64,000 bases of DNA from Dermacoccus abyssi. Lineage in GTDB: Bacteria; Actinomycetota; Actinomycetes; Actinomycetales; Dermatophilaceae. The DNA is taken from the NCBI RefSeq assembly GCF_003515945.1, contig NZ_QWLM01000001.1, positions 62,001 through 126,000 on the forward strand, in the 5' to 3' direction. The translations under genes were made by a program, and so were the position numbers. The notes beneath the pieces were generated by a model, which did not search any database, was not told where the DNA came from, and saw only the letters and a list, made by a program, of their open reading frames with translations. Shown piece by piece: positions 54,590 through 63,866 of this stretch (positions within the stretch are counted from its first letter, which is position 1; every line of letters begins with the position of its first letter).

Positions 54590-55147
54590 TCAGCGCTTCC
54601 CGAGGTCCGCCACCACCTCGGCAACGGTCGCGAGGCCACCGACCGAGGGGATGTCGTGGCCGAGCGAGGCGCGCTGACGTTCGGGGTCACCGTCCACGAC
54701 GGCGTCGGAGACGACCGTGACGGTGAAGCCCTCGTCGAACGCGCTGCGCGCGCTCGCCTCGACGCCCGCGCCCATGGCGATGCCGGTGAACACGACCTGC
54801 GTCACGCCCTCGGCGCGCAGCTTCTCCGCGAGGTCGGTGCGGGAGAAGGCACTGATGGTGCGCGGCTTGTCGATGTGAAGGTCACCCTCGCGGGCAGGCA
54901 GCCGCCCATCGAGGTCGGCGAACCACTCGGGCAGTTCGTCGTCCTCGGGAATCGGGCGCTCGACGCGTCCCGGCGGCAGACCGGTGGCGTGCACCCAGAC
55001 GACGGGCAGCCCCGCCGCCTGGAAGGCGTCGGCGAGCGTTACGTTCGCCTCGACGAGCTGATCGGCGACCTCCTTGGGCGGCATCGCGAGGATGCCCTTC
55101 TGGACGTCGTCGACGACGAGGGTGGTGCGGGAATCGAGCGGCAGCAC
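54590..55147 (-). CDS. isochorismatase-fold hydrolase lacking the nucleophilic Cys
   Basis: A 185-residue protein of the isochorismatase-like fold. The catalytic Asp (VVDDVQKGI) and Lys (HIDKPRTISAF) are present. The loop that carries the nucleophilic Cys in cysteine hydrolases reads TGIAMGAGVEASARSAF, with no Cys. This occurs in true isochorismatases such as EntB and in some uncharacterised relatives, so it may act by another mechanism. GTG 55147 is preceded by GGAAGGAAG. It follows the hydroquinone reductase gene on the same strand. Confidence 0.82.
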   Translation of the reverse strand: MLPLDSRTTLVVDDVQKGILAMPPKEVADQLVEANVTLADAFQAAGLPVVWVHATGLPPGRVERPIPEDDELPEWFADLDGRLPAREGDLHIDKPRTISAFSRTDLAEKLRAEGVTQVVFTGIAMGAGVEASARSAFDEGFTVTVVSDAVVDGDPERQRASLGHDIPSVGGLATVAEVVADLGKR

Positions 55148-56246
55148 GAGTGTTCTTCCTTCCGTACGGATATGAGTGAGCGCCGACGCTCTCGCTGGGC
55201 GGAGCGTCCTTCCGAGATCGACGACGGACGAGCCCCTCGTCATCTTGCAGCGGGTTGTCGGCCGGCGTGATGCGCTCGGCGGCGCTGGGAGCACCTGGAG
55301 CTGTGCCGTCGCCGAACGGGCTTCCCCCGCATTCCTCACGCCCGTGCGGCTCCGCCCAGTTCTCCAGGGAGGGGCCGACCGGCACGATCTGCGTCGGGTT
55401 GATGTCGGTGTGGACGACGTAATAGTGCTCTTTGATCTGCGTGAAGTTGATCGTGTCGCCGAAGCCGGGCGTGCTGAACAGGTCCCGCGCGTACGCCCAC
55501 AGCACCGGCATCTCGGTGAGCTTGTTGCGGTTGCACTTCAAGTGGCCGTGGTAGACGGCGTCGAAACGCGCGAGGGTCGTGAAGAGGCGCACGTCGGCCT
55601 CGGTGATGTGCTCGCCCATGAGGTAGCGACGGGTGGAGAGGCGCTCCTCGAGCCAGTTCATCGTCTCGAACAGCTGCGCGTACGCAGCCTCAAAGCGGCC
55701 CTGCTCCGTGGCGAAACCGACACGGTAGACGCCCGAGTTGCGGCCGCGGAAGACGCGTTCCATGACCTCCTCCATCTCGTCGCGCACCTCGTCCGGCCAG
55801 AGGTTCGGCGCACCCTCACGGTGGTGGCTCTTCCACTGGAAGAAGAAGTCCTCGGTGATCTGCGGGAAGTTGTTCGTCACGACCTCGCCGCTCGGCACGT
55901 CGACGATCGTCGGCACAGTGATGCCGCGCGGATAGCCGGGGTGGCGCTCCTCGAACGCGTCCTTGGGACGCGGGATGCCGAGCACCGGGTCGACGCCGCC
56001 AGGGTCGAGGTCTAAGGTCCAGGAGTTCTCGTCGTGGGTCGGCCCGGGAAGGGCCAGCGAGATGGCGTCCTCGAGCCCGAGCAGACGGCGCACGATGACC
56101 GAGCGGTTGGCCCAGGAGCACGCTCGAGCGGCGATGAGCCGGTAGCGGCCGGCCTCGACGGGCCACTGCGCCTCGGGGTCGTCGAGGCTGCGGTCCTGGA
56201 TGTAGGGGCGGTCCACTTGTCCTTGTCTTCGACGTCCACGGGGCAT
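54882..56246 (-). CDS. glutathionyl-hydroquinone reductase-like (Xi-class GST)
   Basis: A 454-residue frame, longer than the roughly 330 usual for the family. The conserved part covers about residues 15-345: the catalytic Cys in ARACSWANRSVIVRRLLGLE (CSWA instead of CPWA), TVPTIVDVPSGEVVTNNFPQ and the C-terminal HYYVVHTDINPTQIVPVGP. It reduces glutathionyl- or, in mycothiol producers, probably mycothiyl-hydroquinones. After PFGDGTAPGAP the frame stays open and overlaps the next gene by 266 bp in a different frame; that tail looks non-coding, so a normal stop may have been lost. The start is uncertain, between ATG 56246 and an internal GTG. Confidence 0.8.
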   Translation of the reverse strand: MPRGRRRQGQVDRPYIQDRSLDDPEAQWPVEAGRYRLIAARACSWANRSVIVRRLLGLEDAISLALPGPTHDENSWTLDLDPGGVDPVLGIPRPKDAFEERHPGYPRGITVPTIVDVPSGEVVTNNFPQITEDFFFQWKSHHREGAPNLWPDEVRDEMEEVMERVFRGRNSGVYRVGFATEQGRFEAAYAQLFETMNWLEERLSTRRYLMGEHITEADVRLFTTLARFDAVYHGHLKCNRNKLTEMPVLWAYARDLFSTPGFGDTINFTQIKEHYYVVHTDINPTQIVPVGPSLENWAEPHGREECGGSPFGDGTAPGAPSAAERITPADNPLQDDEGLVRRRSRKDAPPSESVGAHSYPYGRKNTRAAARFPHHPRRRRRPEGHPRDAAQGGRRSARRGERNARRRLPGGGAARRLGARHRSAAGTRRAPDSRGRRTARVVRRPRWAAACPRG

Positions 56247-56274
56247 CCCCCTTGGGGCGATGAGATGTGCGGGG

Positions 56275-56349
56275 TCAGTCCGAGTCGGTGTCGTAGGCGC
56301 CGGTTCGGGCGAGGCGGCGCAGCCGCAGAAGCAGGCTCACCTGAGACAT
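56275..56349 (-). CDS. 24-residue reading frame upstream of the hydroquinone reductase
   Basis: A small frame, product MSQVSLLLRLRRLARTGAYD followed by TDSD, with AGGAG 9 nt before its ATG. It ends 28 bp before the reductase start. The amphipathic Leu/Arg first half could be a short membrane-associated peptide or a leader peptide. I know no family for it; coding is supported by the Shine-Dalgarno sequence and position only. Confidence 0.45.
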   Translation of the reverse strand: MSQVSLLLRLRRLARTGAYDTDSD

Positions 56350-56370
56350 GAGGTGGTCTCCTGGATTTGA

Positions 56371-56390
56371 TTCCAACGATTTAGTTGGAA
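56371..56390. promoter_or_regulatory. inverted-repeat operator candidate of the hydroquinone-reductase operon
   Basis: Perfect 7-bp inverted repeat TTCCAAC-gattta-GTTGGAA, AT-rich in GC-rich surroundings, about 20 bp upstream of the small frame's start. The minus strand contains TAAATC, a possible -10 inside the repeat, so a bound repressor would block it. No regulator gene is adjacent. Confidence 0.5.
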
Positions 56391-56453
56391 GATCAGCCAC
56401 GCCGAACCAGCCGCGCAAAACCACGAATTTGCAGGCGCCGAGTCGGAGTCCCC

Positions 56454-56813
56454 TCAGCCGCGCAGGAGGAGAACGATCTCTCCGAGGCCGAGCACGACGA
56501 CGACGGCGTTCAGCCCGATGACGCTCTTGAGCGCGGGCTCGCGCCGCTCGCGCAACAGCCGCCGGGTGGCGTTGCGATGACGCAGGCGTGCCGTCGCGGA
56601 CAGGACGAGCGCCGCAGCCGCGCAGAGGCTCGTCAGAACGAGCGCGGCCACGCCGTAATCAGGGACGAAGCGCAGTTGGAAGAGCCCCGCCACGAACAGG
56701 GCGAGGCACGTTCGTCCCCAGGCGAGGGTGGTGCGCTCGGGCTGCAGCCCCGGATCGGCGTGCTGCCGCTCGGCGGACCCGGGACGACGCCTCGCCGGGT
56801 GCAGGTCGGTCAC
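56454..56813 (-). CDS. DUF202 membrane protein (second of pair)
   Basis: A 119-residue protein with three helices after the DUF202 signature LQPERTTLAWGRTCLALFVAG. The Pro/Arg-rich N-terminus is cytoplasmic. The GTG start at 56813 overlaps the stop of the first DUF202 gene (GTGA). Function unknown; tandem DUF202 pairs are common in actinobacteria. Confidence 0.83.
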   Translation of the reverse strand: MTDLHPARRRPGSAERQHADPGLQPERTTLAWGRTCLALFVAGLFQLRFVPDYGVAALVLTSLCAAAALVLSATARLRHRNATRRLLRERREPALKSVIGLNAVVVVLGLGEIVLLLRG

Positions 56814-57193
56814 CGGTTCAGCGTCGCGATCATGAGCACGGTCACGATCGACGCCACAGCGCCCGTGCCGCACAGGAGCGGAACGAGCAACGGCACCGGC
56901 AGGGGCCGCCCGGTTCGCATGCTGCGTTCGACGCTCAGCCATCGAGCGCCCGCCATGACGGAGATGACGAGGCCGGTGAGGACGACCAGCACAGCAACGA
57001 CGCGTCGCCACACCTCGGGCATGAAGTCGTTCGTGAAGGCCTCGACGGCCACGCCGCCCGCGACGAAGGCGAGCGCGGTGCGCATCCACGCGAGGAAGGT
57101 GCGCTCGTTGGCCAGGGTGAAGCGCGGGTCGGGTTCCTCGCCGTCCGGCAGGAGACGACGCGCCAGTGGTGACCGTCCGTCGGGTTCGCTCAC
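56810..57193 (-). CDS. DUF202 (YidH-like) membrane protein (first of pair)
   Basis: A 127-residue protein with the YidH/DUF202 signature RFTLANERTFLAWMRTALAFVA and three helices. GTG 57193 is preceded by GGGAGGA. It lies 23 bp after the dapE stop and may be co-transcribed with it. Function unknown. Confidence 0.83.
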   Translation of the reverse strand: MSEPDGRSPLARRLLPDGEEPDPRFTLANERTFLAWMRTALAFVAGGVAVEAFTNDFMPEVWRRVVAVLVVLTGLVISVMAGARWLSVERSMRTGRPLPVPLLVPLLCGTGAVASIVTVLMIATLNR

Positions 57194-57216
57194 AGCGTCC
57201 TCCCGCACCCGATCGC

Positions 57217-58287
57217 TCAGGCGAGCCAGCCGGTGAGCGCCTCGAGGGCGTCGACGATCTGGTCCTCGGGGCACCATTCGTCGTCCATGTGGGCGACGTT
57301 CGGGTCGCCGGGGCCGAAGTTGACCGCGGGCACGCCGACGGCCGAGAAACGGGCCACGTCGGTCCACCCCTCCTTGGCCACGACGGGCAGATCGAGCGCC
57401 TCGACGAAGGCCTTCGCGGCGGGGCGGTCGAGTCCGGGGCGCGCTCCCCCGGCGAGGTCGTCGCATTCGAGGTCGAAGCCGTCGAAGAAGGCGGTGACGT
57501 AGGCGAGCGCCTCGTCGGCGCTCTTGTCGGGGGCGAAGCGGTAGTTGACCGTCACGGTGCAGGCGTCCGGGATGACGTTGCCCGCGATGCCACCGGAGAT
57601 GTTCACCGCGTTGAGGCCCTCGTGGTAGTCGAGGCCGTCGACGTTCACTGTCTGCGGCTCGTACTCGCGCAGGCGGTTCAGGATGTCGGCCGCTTTGTGG
57701 ATGGCGTTGTCACCCTTCCACGGGCGCGCCGAGTGCGCAGCGAGGCCCTTGGTGCGCACGTGGACGCGCAGCGTGCCCTTGCAGCCGCCCTCGATGCCGC
57801 CGTTCGTCGGTTCGAGCAGGACGGCGAAGGCCGCGCCCTCGAGCAGTTCGGGACGGGTGCGCGCGATGCGCCCGAGACCGTTGTACTGGTCCTCGATCTC
57901 CTCACCCTCGTAGAACACGAAGGTGATGTCGCGGTTGGGTGCGACGAGGTCGTGCGCGAGCTTGAGCTGGACGGCGACCCCGCCCTTCATGTCGGTCGTA
58001 CCGCGCCCCCACAGCTTGCCGTTCACGCGCTTGACGGGCAGGTTCGCCGGCTCGCTCGTGAGCGGCACGGTGTCGATGTGCCCGGCCAGAACGATGCGCT
58101 CGTCACGGCCCAGGTTCGTGCGTGCCACGAGCGAGTTGCCGTCCCGCACGACCTCGAGGTGATCGAGCTTCGCGAGCTCCGCCTCGATGGCGTCGGCGAG
58201 TGCGGCTTCGTTCAACGAGACCGACTCGATGTTGCACAGCGATTCGGTGAGCGTGACGACGTCCTGCGTGAGATCGAGAGAAGCCAT
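57217..58287 (-). CDS. dapE: succinyl-diaminopimelate desuccinylase
   Basis: A 356-residue M20 metallohydrolase that removes succinate from N-succinyl-LL-diaminopimelate. Zinc ligands: His in LAGHIDTVP, Asp in GTTDMKGG, Glu pair in YEGEEIED, Glu in LLEPTNGG and His in NVAHMDDEW. It is divergent from dapD across 71 bp, and dapC is nearby, so the succinylase branch of lysine and cell-wall diaminopimelate synthesis is clustered here. Confidence 0.94.
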   Translation of the reverse strand: MASLDLTQDVVTLTESLCNIESVSLNEAALADAIEAELAKLDHLEVVRDGNSLVARTNLGRDERIVLAGHIDTVPLTSEPANLPVKRVNGKLWGRGTTDMKGGVAVQLKLAHDLVAPNRDITFVFYEGEEIEDQYNGLGRIARTRPELLEGAAFAVLLEPTNGGIEGGCKGTLRVHVRTKGLAAHSARPWKGDNAIHKAADILNRLREYEPQTVNVDGLDYHEGLNAVNISGGIAGNVIPDACTVTVNYRFAPDKSADEALAYVTAFFDGFDLECDDLAGGARPGLDRPAAKAFVEALDLPVVAKEGWTDVARFSAVGVPAVNFGPGDPNVAHMDDEWCPEDQIVDALEALTGWLA

Positions 58288-58345
58288 GCGCCCACCCTAA
58301 GTGCTCGGCTCACGAAACGACCTGCCCGCAGCGGGGGCCGGTCGC

Positions 58346-58351
58346 TAGGCT
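58346..58351 (+). promoter_or_regulatory. -10 element, leaderless promoter of dapD
   Basis: TAGGCT followed by 7 nt and the ATG at 58359. Confidence 0.55.
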
Positions 58352-58358
58352 CGGGCGC

Positions 58359-59288
58359 ATGACTGACGCACGTACCGCCTGGGGCTTCGGCCTCGCCACC
58401 GTGACCGATGACGACACCACCCTCGACACGTGGTACCCCGCCCCAGCGCTGGGCGAACCCGACGAGGACGCCGGCGCCCCGGCGGAGCTCCTCGTCCTCG
58501 AGGGCAAGGACGCCGACCGCGGCGTGACCCTGCGTGTCGTGCGCACCGTCGTCGACCTCGACGCCGCCCCGCGCGACGCCTCGGACGCCTACCTGCGCCT
58601 GCACCTGCTCAGCCACCGCCTCGTCGCGCCGAACACGATCAACCTCGACGGCCTCTTCGGCGCCCTCGCCAACGTCGTCTGGACGAACTTCGGCCCCTGC
58701 GCGGTCGAGGGCTTCGAGATGACGCGCGCCCGGCTGCGCCAGCGCGGGCAGGTCTCGGTCCACGGCATCGACAAGTTCCCCCGCATGACCGACTACGTCA
58801 CCCCGAGCGGCGTGCGCATCGCCGACGCCGACCGCGCCCGCCTGGGCGCGCACCTGGCCGAGGGCACCACCGTCATGCACGAGGGCTTCGTCAACTTCAA
58901 CGCCGGCACGCTCGGGCACTCGATGGTCGAGGGGCGCATCAGCCAGGGCGTCGTCGTCGGCAACGGGTCCGACATCGGCGGCGGAGCATCGATCATGGGC
59001 ACTCTCTCCGGCGGCGGCACGCAGCGCGTGTCGCTCGGCGAGCGCTGCCTCCTCGGCGCGGAGGCCGGCCTCGGCATCGCGCTCGGTGACGACTGCGTCG
59101 TCGAGGCGGGCCTCTACATCACCGCAGGCACGAAGGTGACGATGCCCGACGGCAGCGTGAAGAAGGCCGTCGAACTCTCCGGCGGCAACAACATGCTGTT
59201 CATCCGCAACTCTGCCACGGGCGCCGTCGAGTGCCGTGCGCGTGCGGGCAAGGGCATCGAGCTCAACGCCGATCTGCACGCCAACTGA
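58359..59288 (+). CDS. dapD: tetrahydrodipicolinate N-succinyltransferase
   Basis: A 309-residue DapD of the actinobacterial type, using succinyl-CoA. An N-terminal domain precedes a left-handed beta-helix with hexapeptide-like repeats ([55 protein letters not shown]). The conserved Glu is in MVEGRISQG. It catalyses the step before DapC in diaminopimelate synthesis. Confidence 0.94.
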   Translation: MTDARTAWGFGLATVTDDDTTLDTWYPAPALGEPDEDAGAPAELLVLEGKDADRGVTLRVVRTVVDLDAAPRDASDAYLRLHLLSHRLVAPNTINLDGLFGALANVVWTNFGPCAVEGFEMTRARLRQRGQVSVHGIDKFPRMTDYVTPSGVRIADADRARLGAHLAEGTTVMHEGFVNFNAGTLGHSMVEGRISQGVVVGNGSDIGGGASIMGTLSGGGTQRVSLGERCLLGAEAGLGIALGDDCVVEAGLYITAGTKVTMPDGSVKKAVELSGGNNMLFIRNSATGAVECRARAGKGIELNADLHAN

Positions 59289-59406
59289 CGCCACGGCTCG
59301 TTCCGCTCGTCGTTCACAGCGAAATTGCAGGCATCGCAAGGGGTGTCCGAGCGCCCCACCGCGTGTCATAGTGAGCCCACCAACCCCGGCACCGGAAGGA
59401 CGCGCC

Positions 59407-59613
59407 ATGACGACCTCACACGACTCGAGGATTCCCGAGCGCCCGGACCCGGTTCGTACCCACGGCCTCCAAGCCGCGACAGCCCCCGGCCTCCAGTTCG
59501 CCTCTCAGCTCAACGGTGAGCGTCGCAGCAACCGGATCGTGGCCTGGCTCCTGCTCGTGGCGGTTCTCGCTCCTGTTCTTCTCATCGTCCTCGGCTGGAT
59601 CCGCCTGTTCTGA
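59407..59613 (+). CDS. small single-helix membrane protein, function unknown
   Basis: A 68-residue protein, hydrophilic for its first 45 residues and ending in one membrane helix (IVAWLLLVAVLAPVLLIVLG, then WIRLF), so the N-terminus is probably cytoplasmic and the tail membrane-anchored. GGAAGGA lies before ATG 59407. I do not recognise a family. Confidence 0.65.
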   Translation: MTTSHDSRIPERPDPVRTHGLQAATAPGLQFASQLNGERRSNRIVAWLLLVAVLAPVLLIVLGWIRLF

Positions 59614-59631
59614 GGCCACCCACGACCACGC

Positions 59632-59671
59632 GAAGCGGCCCGCCACCCCTCGAGGGGTGGCGGGCCGCTTC
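59632..59671. terminator. bidirectional terminator, 40-nt perfect palindrome
   Basis: A perfect palindrome centred on CTCGAG, with arms starting GAAGCGGCCCGCC, between the small membrane protein gene and the convergent gltA. Confidence 0.8.
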
Positions 59672-59684
59672 GGCAACTCGGCGA

Positions 59685-60947
<1,263 letters not shown>

Positions 60948-61040
60948 TCGGTTGTTCCTCCTTGCGGACCGGCAGGGTTGTACCGGAGTAGCGAGCACGA
61001 CGTTACCCGAGAATTTCCCCTGCTTTTAATCCGCTACTCG

Positions 61041-61072
61041 TACGTAGTCGGAAATCGTTGACGGACTGTCAA
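61041..61072 (-). promoter_or_regulatory. possible gltA promoter
   Basis: A perfect TTGACA (61067-61072, minus strand) overlapping the dapC stop, with TACGTA 20 nt downstream (61041-61046). The spacer is longer than ideal, so the -10 assignment is weak. Confidence 0.35.
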
Positions 61073-62184
61073 ATTGTTGTGAGGCGCGTCACAGCGGCCT
61101 GGATGCGCTCGTCGGTCGCGGTGAGCGCGATGCGCACGTGCGCCTCCCCGGCGCGGCCGTAGAAGTCGCCGGGCGCGACGAGAATCCCGAGTTCGGCGAG
61201 GTCGGCGACCGACTCGCGACACGGGCGGCCCTGGGTGGCCCAGAGGTACAGCCCGGCGTCGGAGTGATCGATGCGCCAGCCCGCCTTCTCGAGGGCGGGG
61301 CGCAGCATCGCGCGACGCGCGGCGTAAACCCTCTTCTGCGCGGCCACGTGCTCGTCGTCCCCGACGGCCACCTCGAGAACCCGCTGCACCGGACGGGGCA
61401 CGATCATGCCCGCGTGCTTGCGCACCTCGACGAGGCGTCCGACGATCGCCGGGTCCCCGGCGACGAAGCTCGCCCGGTAGCCGGCGAGGTTCGACTGCTT
61501 GCTGAGGGAGTAAACCGAGAGAAGGCCCGTGTGGTCGCCACCGCACACGCGGTCGTCGAGGATGCTCGGCGCCGTGAGGTTGCCGGGGCTGGCGGCACCT
61601 TCGCGCCAGTCGAGCTCGGCGTAGCACTCGTCGCTGGCGACGATGACGCCCCGCTCACGCGCCCACGAGACGACCTTGGCCAGGTGTTCGACGGGCAGCA
61701 CCTGCCCGGTCGGGTTGCCGGGGCTGTTGAGCCACAGCAGCTTCGGCACCTCGGGGCCGAACTCGGTGAGGTTGCGCATCGGACGCGGCGTTGCACCGGC
61801 GAGGCGCGCTCCGACGTCGTACGTCGGGTAGGCCACCTCGGGAAAGGCGACGACGTCGCCGGAGCCCAGGCCGAGCAGCGTCGGCAGCCACGCGACGAGC
61901 TCCTTCGATCCGATCGTCGGCAGGACGCCGTCCGGGTTGACGCCGGTTGCGTTGCGCCGGCGCGCGTACCAGCCCGCGATGGCCTCGCGCAGCGGCGGCG
62001 TGCCCCAGACCTGCGGGTAGCCGTGCGCGTCGGCAGCCTCGGCCAACGTCTCCTGGAGGAGGCGGGGCGTGGGGTCCACGGGGGTGCCGACGCTGAGGTC
62101 GACGATGCCGTCGGGGTGCCCCTGGGCCTTCGCCTTGGCCGCAGCCAAGGAATCCCAGGGGAAATCGGGGAGATCGAGCGCCAT
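61069..62184 (-). CDS. dapC: succinyldiaminopimelate transaminase
   Basis: A 371-residue class I PLP aminotransferase of the actinobacterial DapC type. Motifs: WLNSPGNPTGQVLP, the Asp-containing IVASDECYAEL, the PLP Lys in SVYSLSKQSNLAGYR and the carboxylate-binding Arg in HVRIALTAT. It converts N-succinyl-2-amino-6-ketopimelate to N-succinyl-diaminopimelate. It is next to fdxA as in other actinobacteria; 140 bp separate them. Confidence 0.9.
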   Translation of the reverse strand: MALDLPDFPWDSLAAAKAKAQGHPDGIVDLSVGTPVDPTPRLLQETLAEAADAHGYPQVWGTPPLREAIAGWYARRRNATGVNPDGVLPTIGSKELVAWLPTLLGLGSGDVVAFPEVAYPTYDVGARLAGATPRPMRNLTEFGPEVPKLLWLNSPGNPTGQVLPVEHLAKVVSWARERGVIVASDECYAELDWREGAASPGNLTAPSILDDRVCGGDHTGLLSVYSLSKQSNLAGYRASFVAGDPAIVGRLVEVRKHAGMIVPRPVQRVLEVAVGDDEHVAAQKRVYAARRAMLRPALEKAGWRIDHSDAGLYLWATQGRPCRESVADLAELGILVAPGDFYGRAGEAHVRIALTATDERIQAAVTRLTTI

Positions 62185-62275
62185 GCGTCCATCCTCTCAC
62201 CGGGTGCGACGCGGGATTCGCGCTGTCCACACATCCGGGTGACCACGCTCTCGGAAATACGCGAAGCCCGCCGCC

Positions 62276-62303
62276 CCACACGGGACGACGGGCCGAGCGT
62301 CGG
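62276..62303 (-). terminator. terminator after the ferredoxin gene
   Basis: A 12-bp stem with two G-U pairs when read on the minus strand (GCCCGTCGTCCC/GGGGCGGCGGGC), followed by TTCG. Confidence 0.6.
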
Positions 62304-62324
62304 TAACGACGAAGAGGCTTCGCC

Positions 62325-62648
62325 TCACTCCTCGTTCTGCGGAGGCAGCTCCGCGATGATCGGGTGGTCCTTCTTGATGACGCCCATCTTGGCGGCGCCA
62401 CCGGGCGAGCCGAGGTCGTCGAAGAACTCGACGTTCGCCTTGTAGTAGTCGGCCCACTCCTCGGGTGTGTCGTCCTCGTAGTAGATGGCCTCGACCGGGC
62501 AGACCGGCTCGCAGGCACCACAGTCGACGCACTCGTCAGGGTGAATGTAGAGCGAACGCTCACCTTCGTAGATGCAGTCGACCGGGCACTCTTCGATGCA
62601 GGCCTTGTCCTTGACATCGACACAGGGCTGGGCGATGACGTAGGTCAC
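62325..62648 (-). CDS. fdxA: 7Fe ferredoxin
   Basis: A 107-residue ferredoxin with two iron-sulfur motifs: CVDVKDKACIEECPVDC, where wider Cys spacing is typical of the 3Fe-4S site, and CVDCGACEPVCPVEA for the 4Fe-4S site. The C-terminal extension (PEEWADYYKANVEFF) is typical of actinobacterial FdxA/FdxC. GTG 62648 is preceded by GAGGAG. It is an electron carrier for oxidoreductases and P450s; the partner is not in the window. Confidence 0.93.
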   Translation of the reverse strand: MTYVIAQPCVDVKDKACIEECPVDCIYEGERSLYIHPDECVDCGACEPVCPVEAIYYEDDTPEEWADYYKANVEFFDDLGSPGGAAKMGVIKKDHPIIAELPPQNEE

Positions 62649-62755
62649 GAATAGCTCCTCGCTGATCGTCGTGCGTTGCGCTTTCGACTGCGGAAGCAAA
62701 AGCGAACGTTATGCATTTCAGAACATTACGTTACCAACGTTCCGAGTCCCACTCC

Positions 62756-62761
62756 TAGTAT
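62756..62761 (+). promoter_or_regulatory. -10 element, leaderless promoter of the GNAT gene
   Basis: TAGTAT followed by 6 nt and the GTG at 62768. Confidence 0.55.
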
Positions 62762-62767
62762 GCCAAT

Positions 62768-63835
62768 GTGAGCAACTCGCCTGGAAATCGGCCCGACCCC
62801 ACGTCCGCGCTGCGGGAGGGCACCCGCGTCATGGTGCGCCGCCGGTTGAGCGACGCCGAGAGGGCCTCTGCCGCCGGGACGCCGGACGCCGGGCACACCC
62901 TCACCGACGTCGTCGGCACCCTCGTGCGTCGCGATGTTTCGACGCTCGTCGTCGAACCGCGGCGCGGGCCGCACGTCGAGATCGCGGTGTCGGATGTCGT
63001 GGCCGCCAAGGAGATTCCGCCGTCGCCCGGGCGGCGAGGCCGCCCACACCGGGCCGTCACGGTGAGCGACCTCGAGGAACTCATGGTGGACGGCTGGCGC
63101 CCGCTCGAGGTCGAACGCCGTGGGCGCTGGCTGCTGCGAGCCGGCGAGGGCTACACGCGGCGGGCCAACTCGTGCCTCGTTCTCGGGCCCACCGAGCGGG
63201 AAACCGTGACGGCGCTCGACGACATCATCACCTGGTACCGCGAACGAGGCTTGCCGCCCCTGCTCCAGGTACCGCTCGCACCGGGCTTCGGACCGCAGGA
63301 CGACGACTTCGTCCGTGAGGTCACGGCCCTGGGGTGGCAGGTGACCTCCCCGACGCTCGTCATGACGGCGGCGAGCGCCGAGGTGAGCGACCGAGGCACC
63401 GAGCCTTCGGCGAGGTCACTGGACGTCGAGGTCGACGCGGACATCACGCCCGAGTGGTGGCAACTCGCCGACGAGCGCGCCCGCTCGCACGACGCCGTGG
63501 CACGACGGATCCTCACCGGCTCGCCGAATCAGGCCTTCGTCACAGTGCGCGAGGAAGGCGTGACGGTGGCGCACGGGCGCATGGCCCTCGCTCAGGGTTG
63601 GGGCGGGTTGTTCGAGGTTGCCGTCACGCCCGAGCGGCGCCGACGCGGTCTCGCGCGAGCCCTCGTCGGGCGGTGTGCCGACGAAGCGGCTCGCCGCGGT
63701 GCGCGCTCGCTCTACCTTCAGGTCGGTGCCGAAAACACGCCTGCCGTTGCGCTCTACAAGAGCCTTGGGTTCACGGTGCACCACACCTACGTCTACCTTC
63801 GCGCGCCCGAACCGGCGAGCCCGCGAACCGCTTGA
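62768..63835 (+). CDS. GNAT family N-acetyltransferase
   Basis: A 355-residue protein. The N-terminal part (about residues 15-90) is a small beta-rich domain ([25 protein letters not shown]) common to the acetyltransferases at this locus. The C-terminal GNAT fold has the acetyl-CoA motif [18 protein letters not shown] and the last strand [20 protein letters not shown]. The architecture resembles the double-domain MshD-like group, but the substrate is not determined. Confidence 0.85.
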   Translation: MSNSPGNRPDPTSALREGTRVMVRRRLSDAERASAAGTPDAGHTLTDVVGTLVRRDVSTLVVEPRRGPHVEIAVSDVVAAKEIPPSPGRRGRPHRAVTVSDLEELMVDGWRPLEVERRGRWLLRAGEGYTRRANSCLVLGPTERETVTALDDIITWYRERGLPPLLQVPLAPGFGPQDDDFVREVTALGWQVTSPTLVMTAASAEVSDRGTEPSARSLDVEVDADITPEWWQLADERARSHDAVARRILTGSPNQAFVTVREEGVTVAHGRMALAQGWGGLFEVAVTPERRRRGLARALVGRCADEAARRGARSLYLQVGAENTPAVALYKSLGFTVHHTYVYLRAPEPASPRTA

Positions 63836-63866
63836 CGCGCCCGTGCGAGTCGACGATTCTGCCTGC

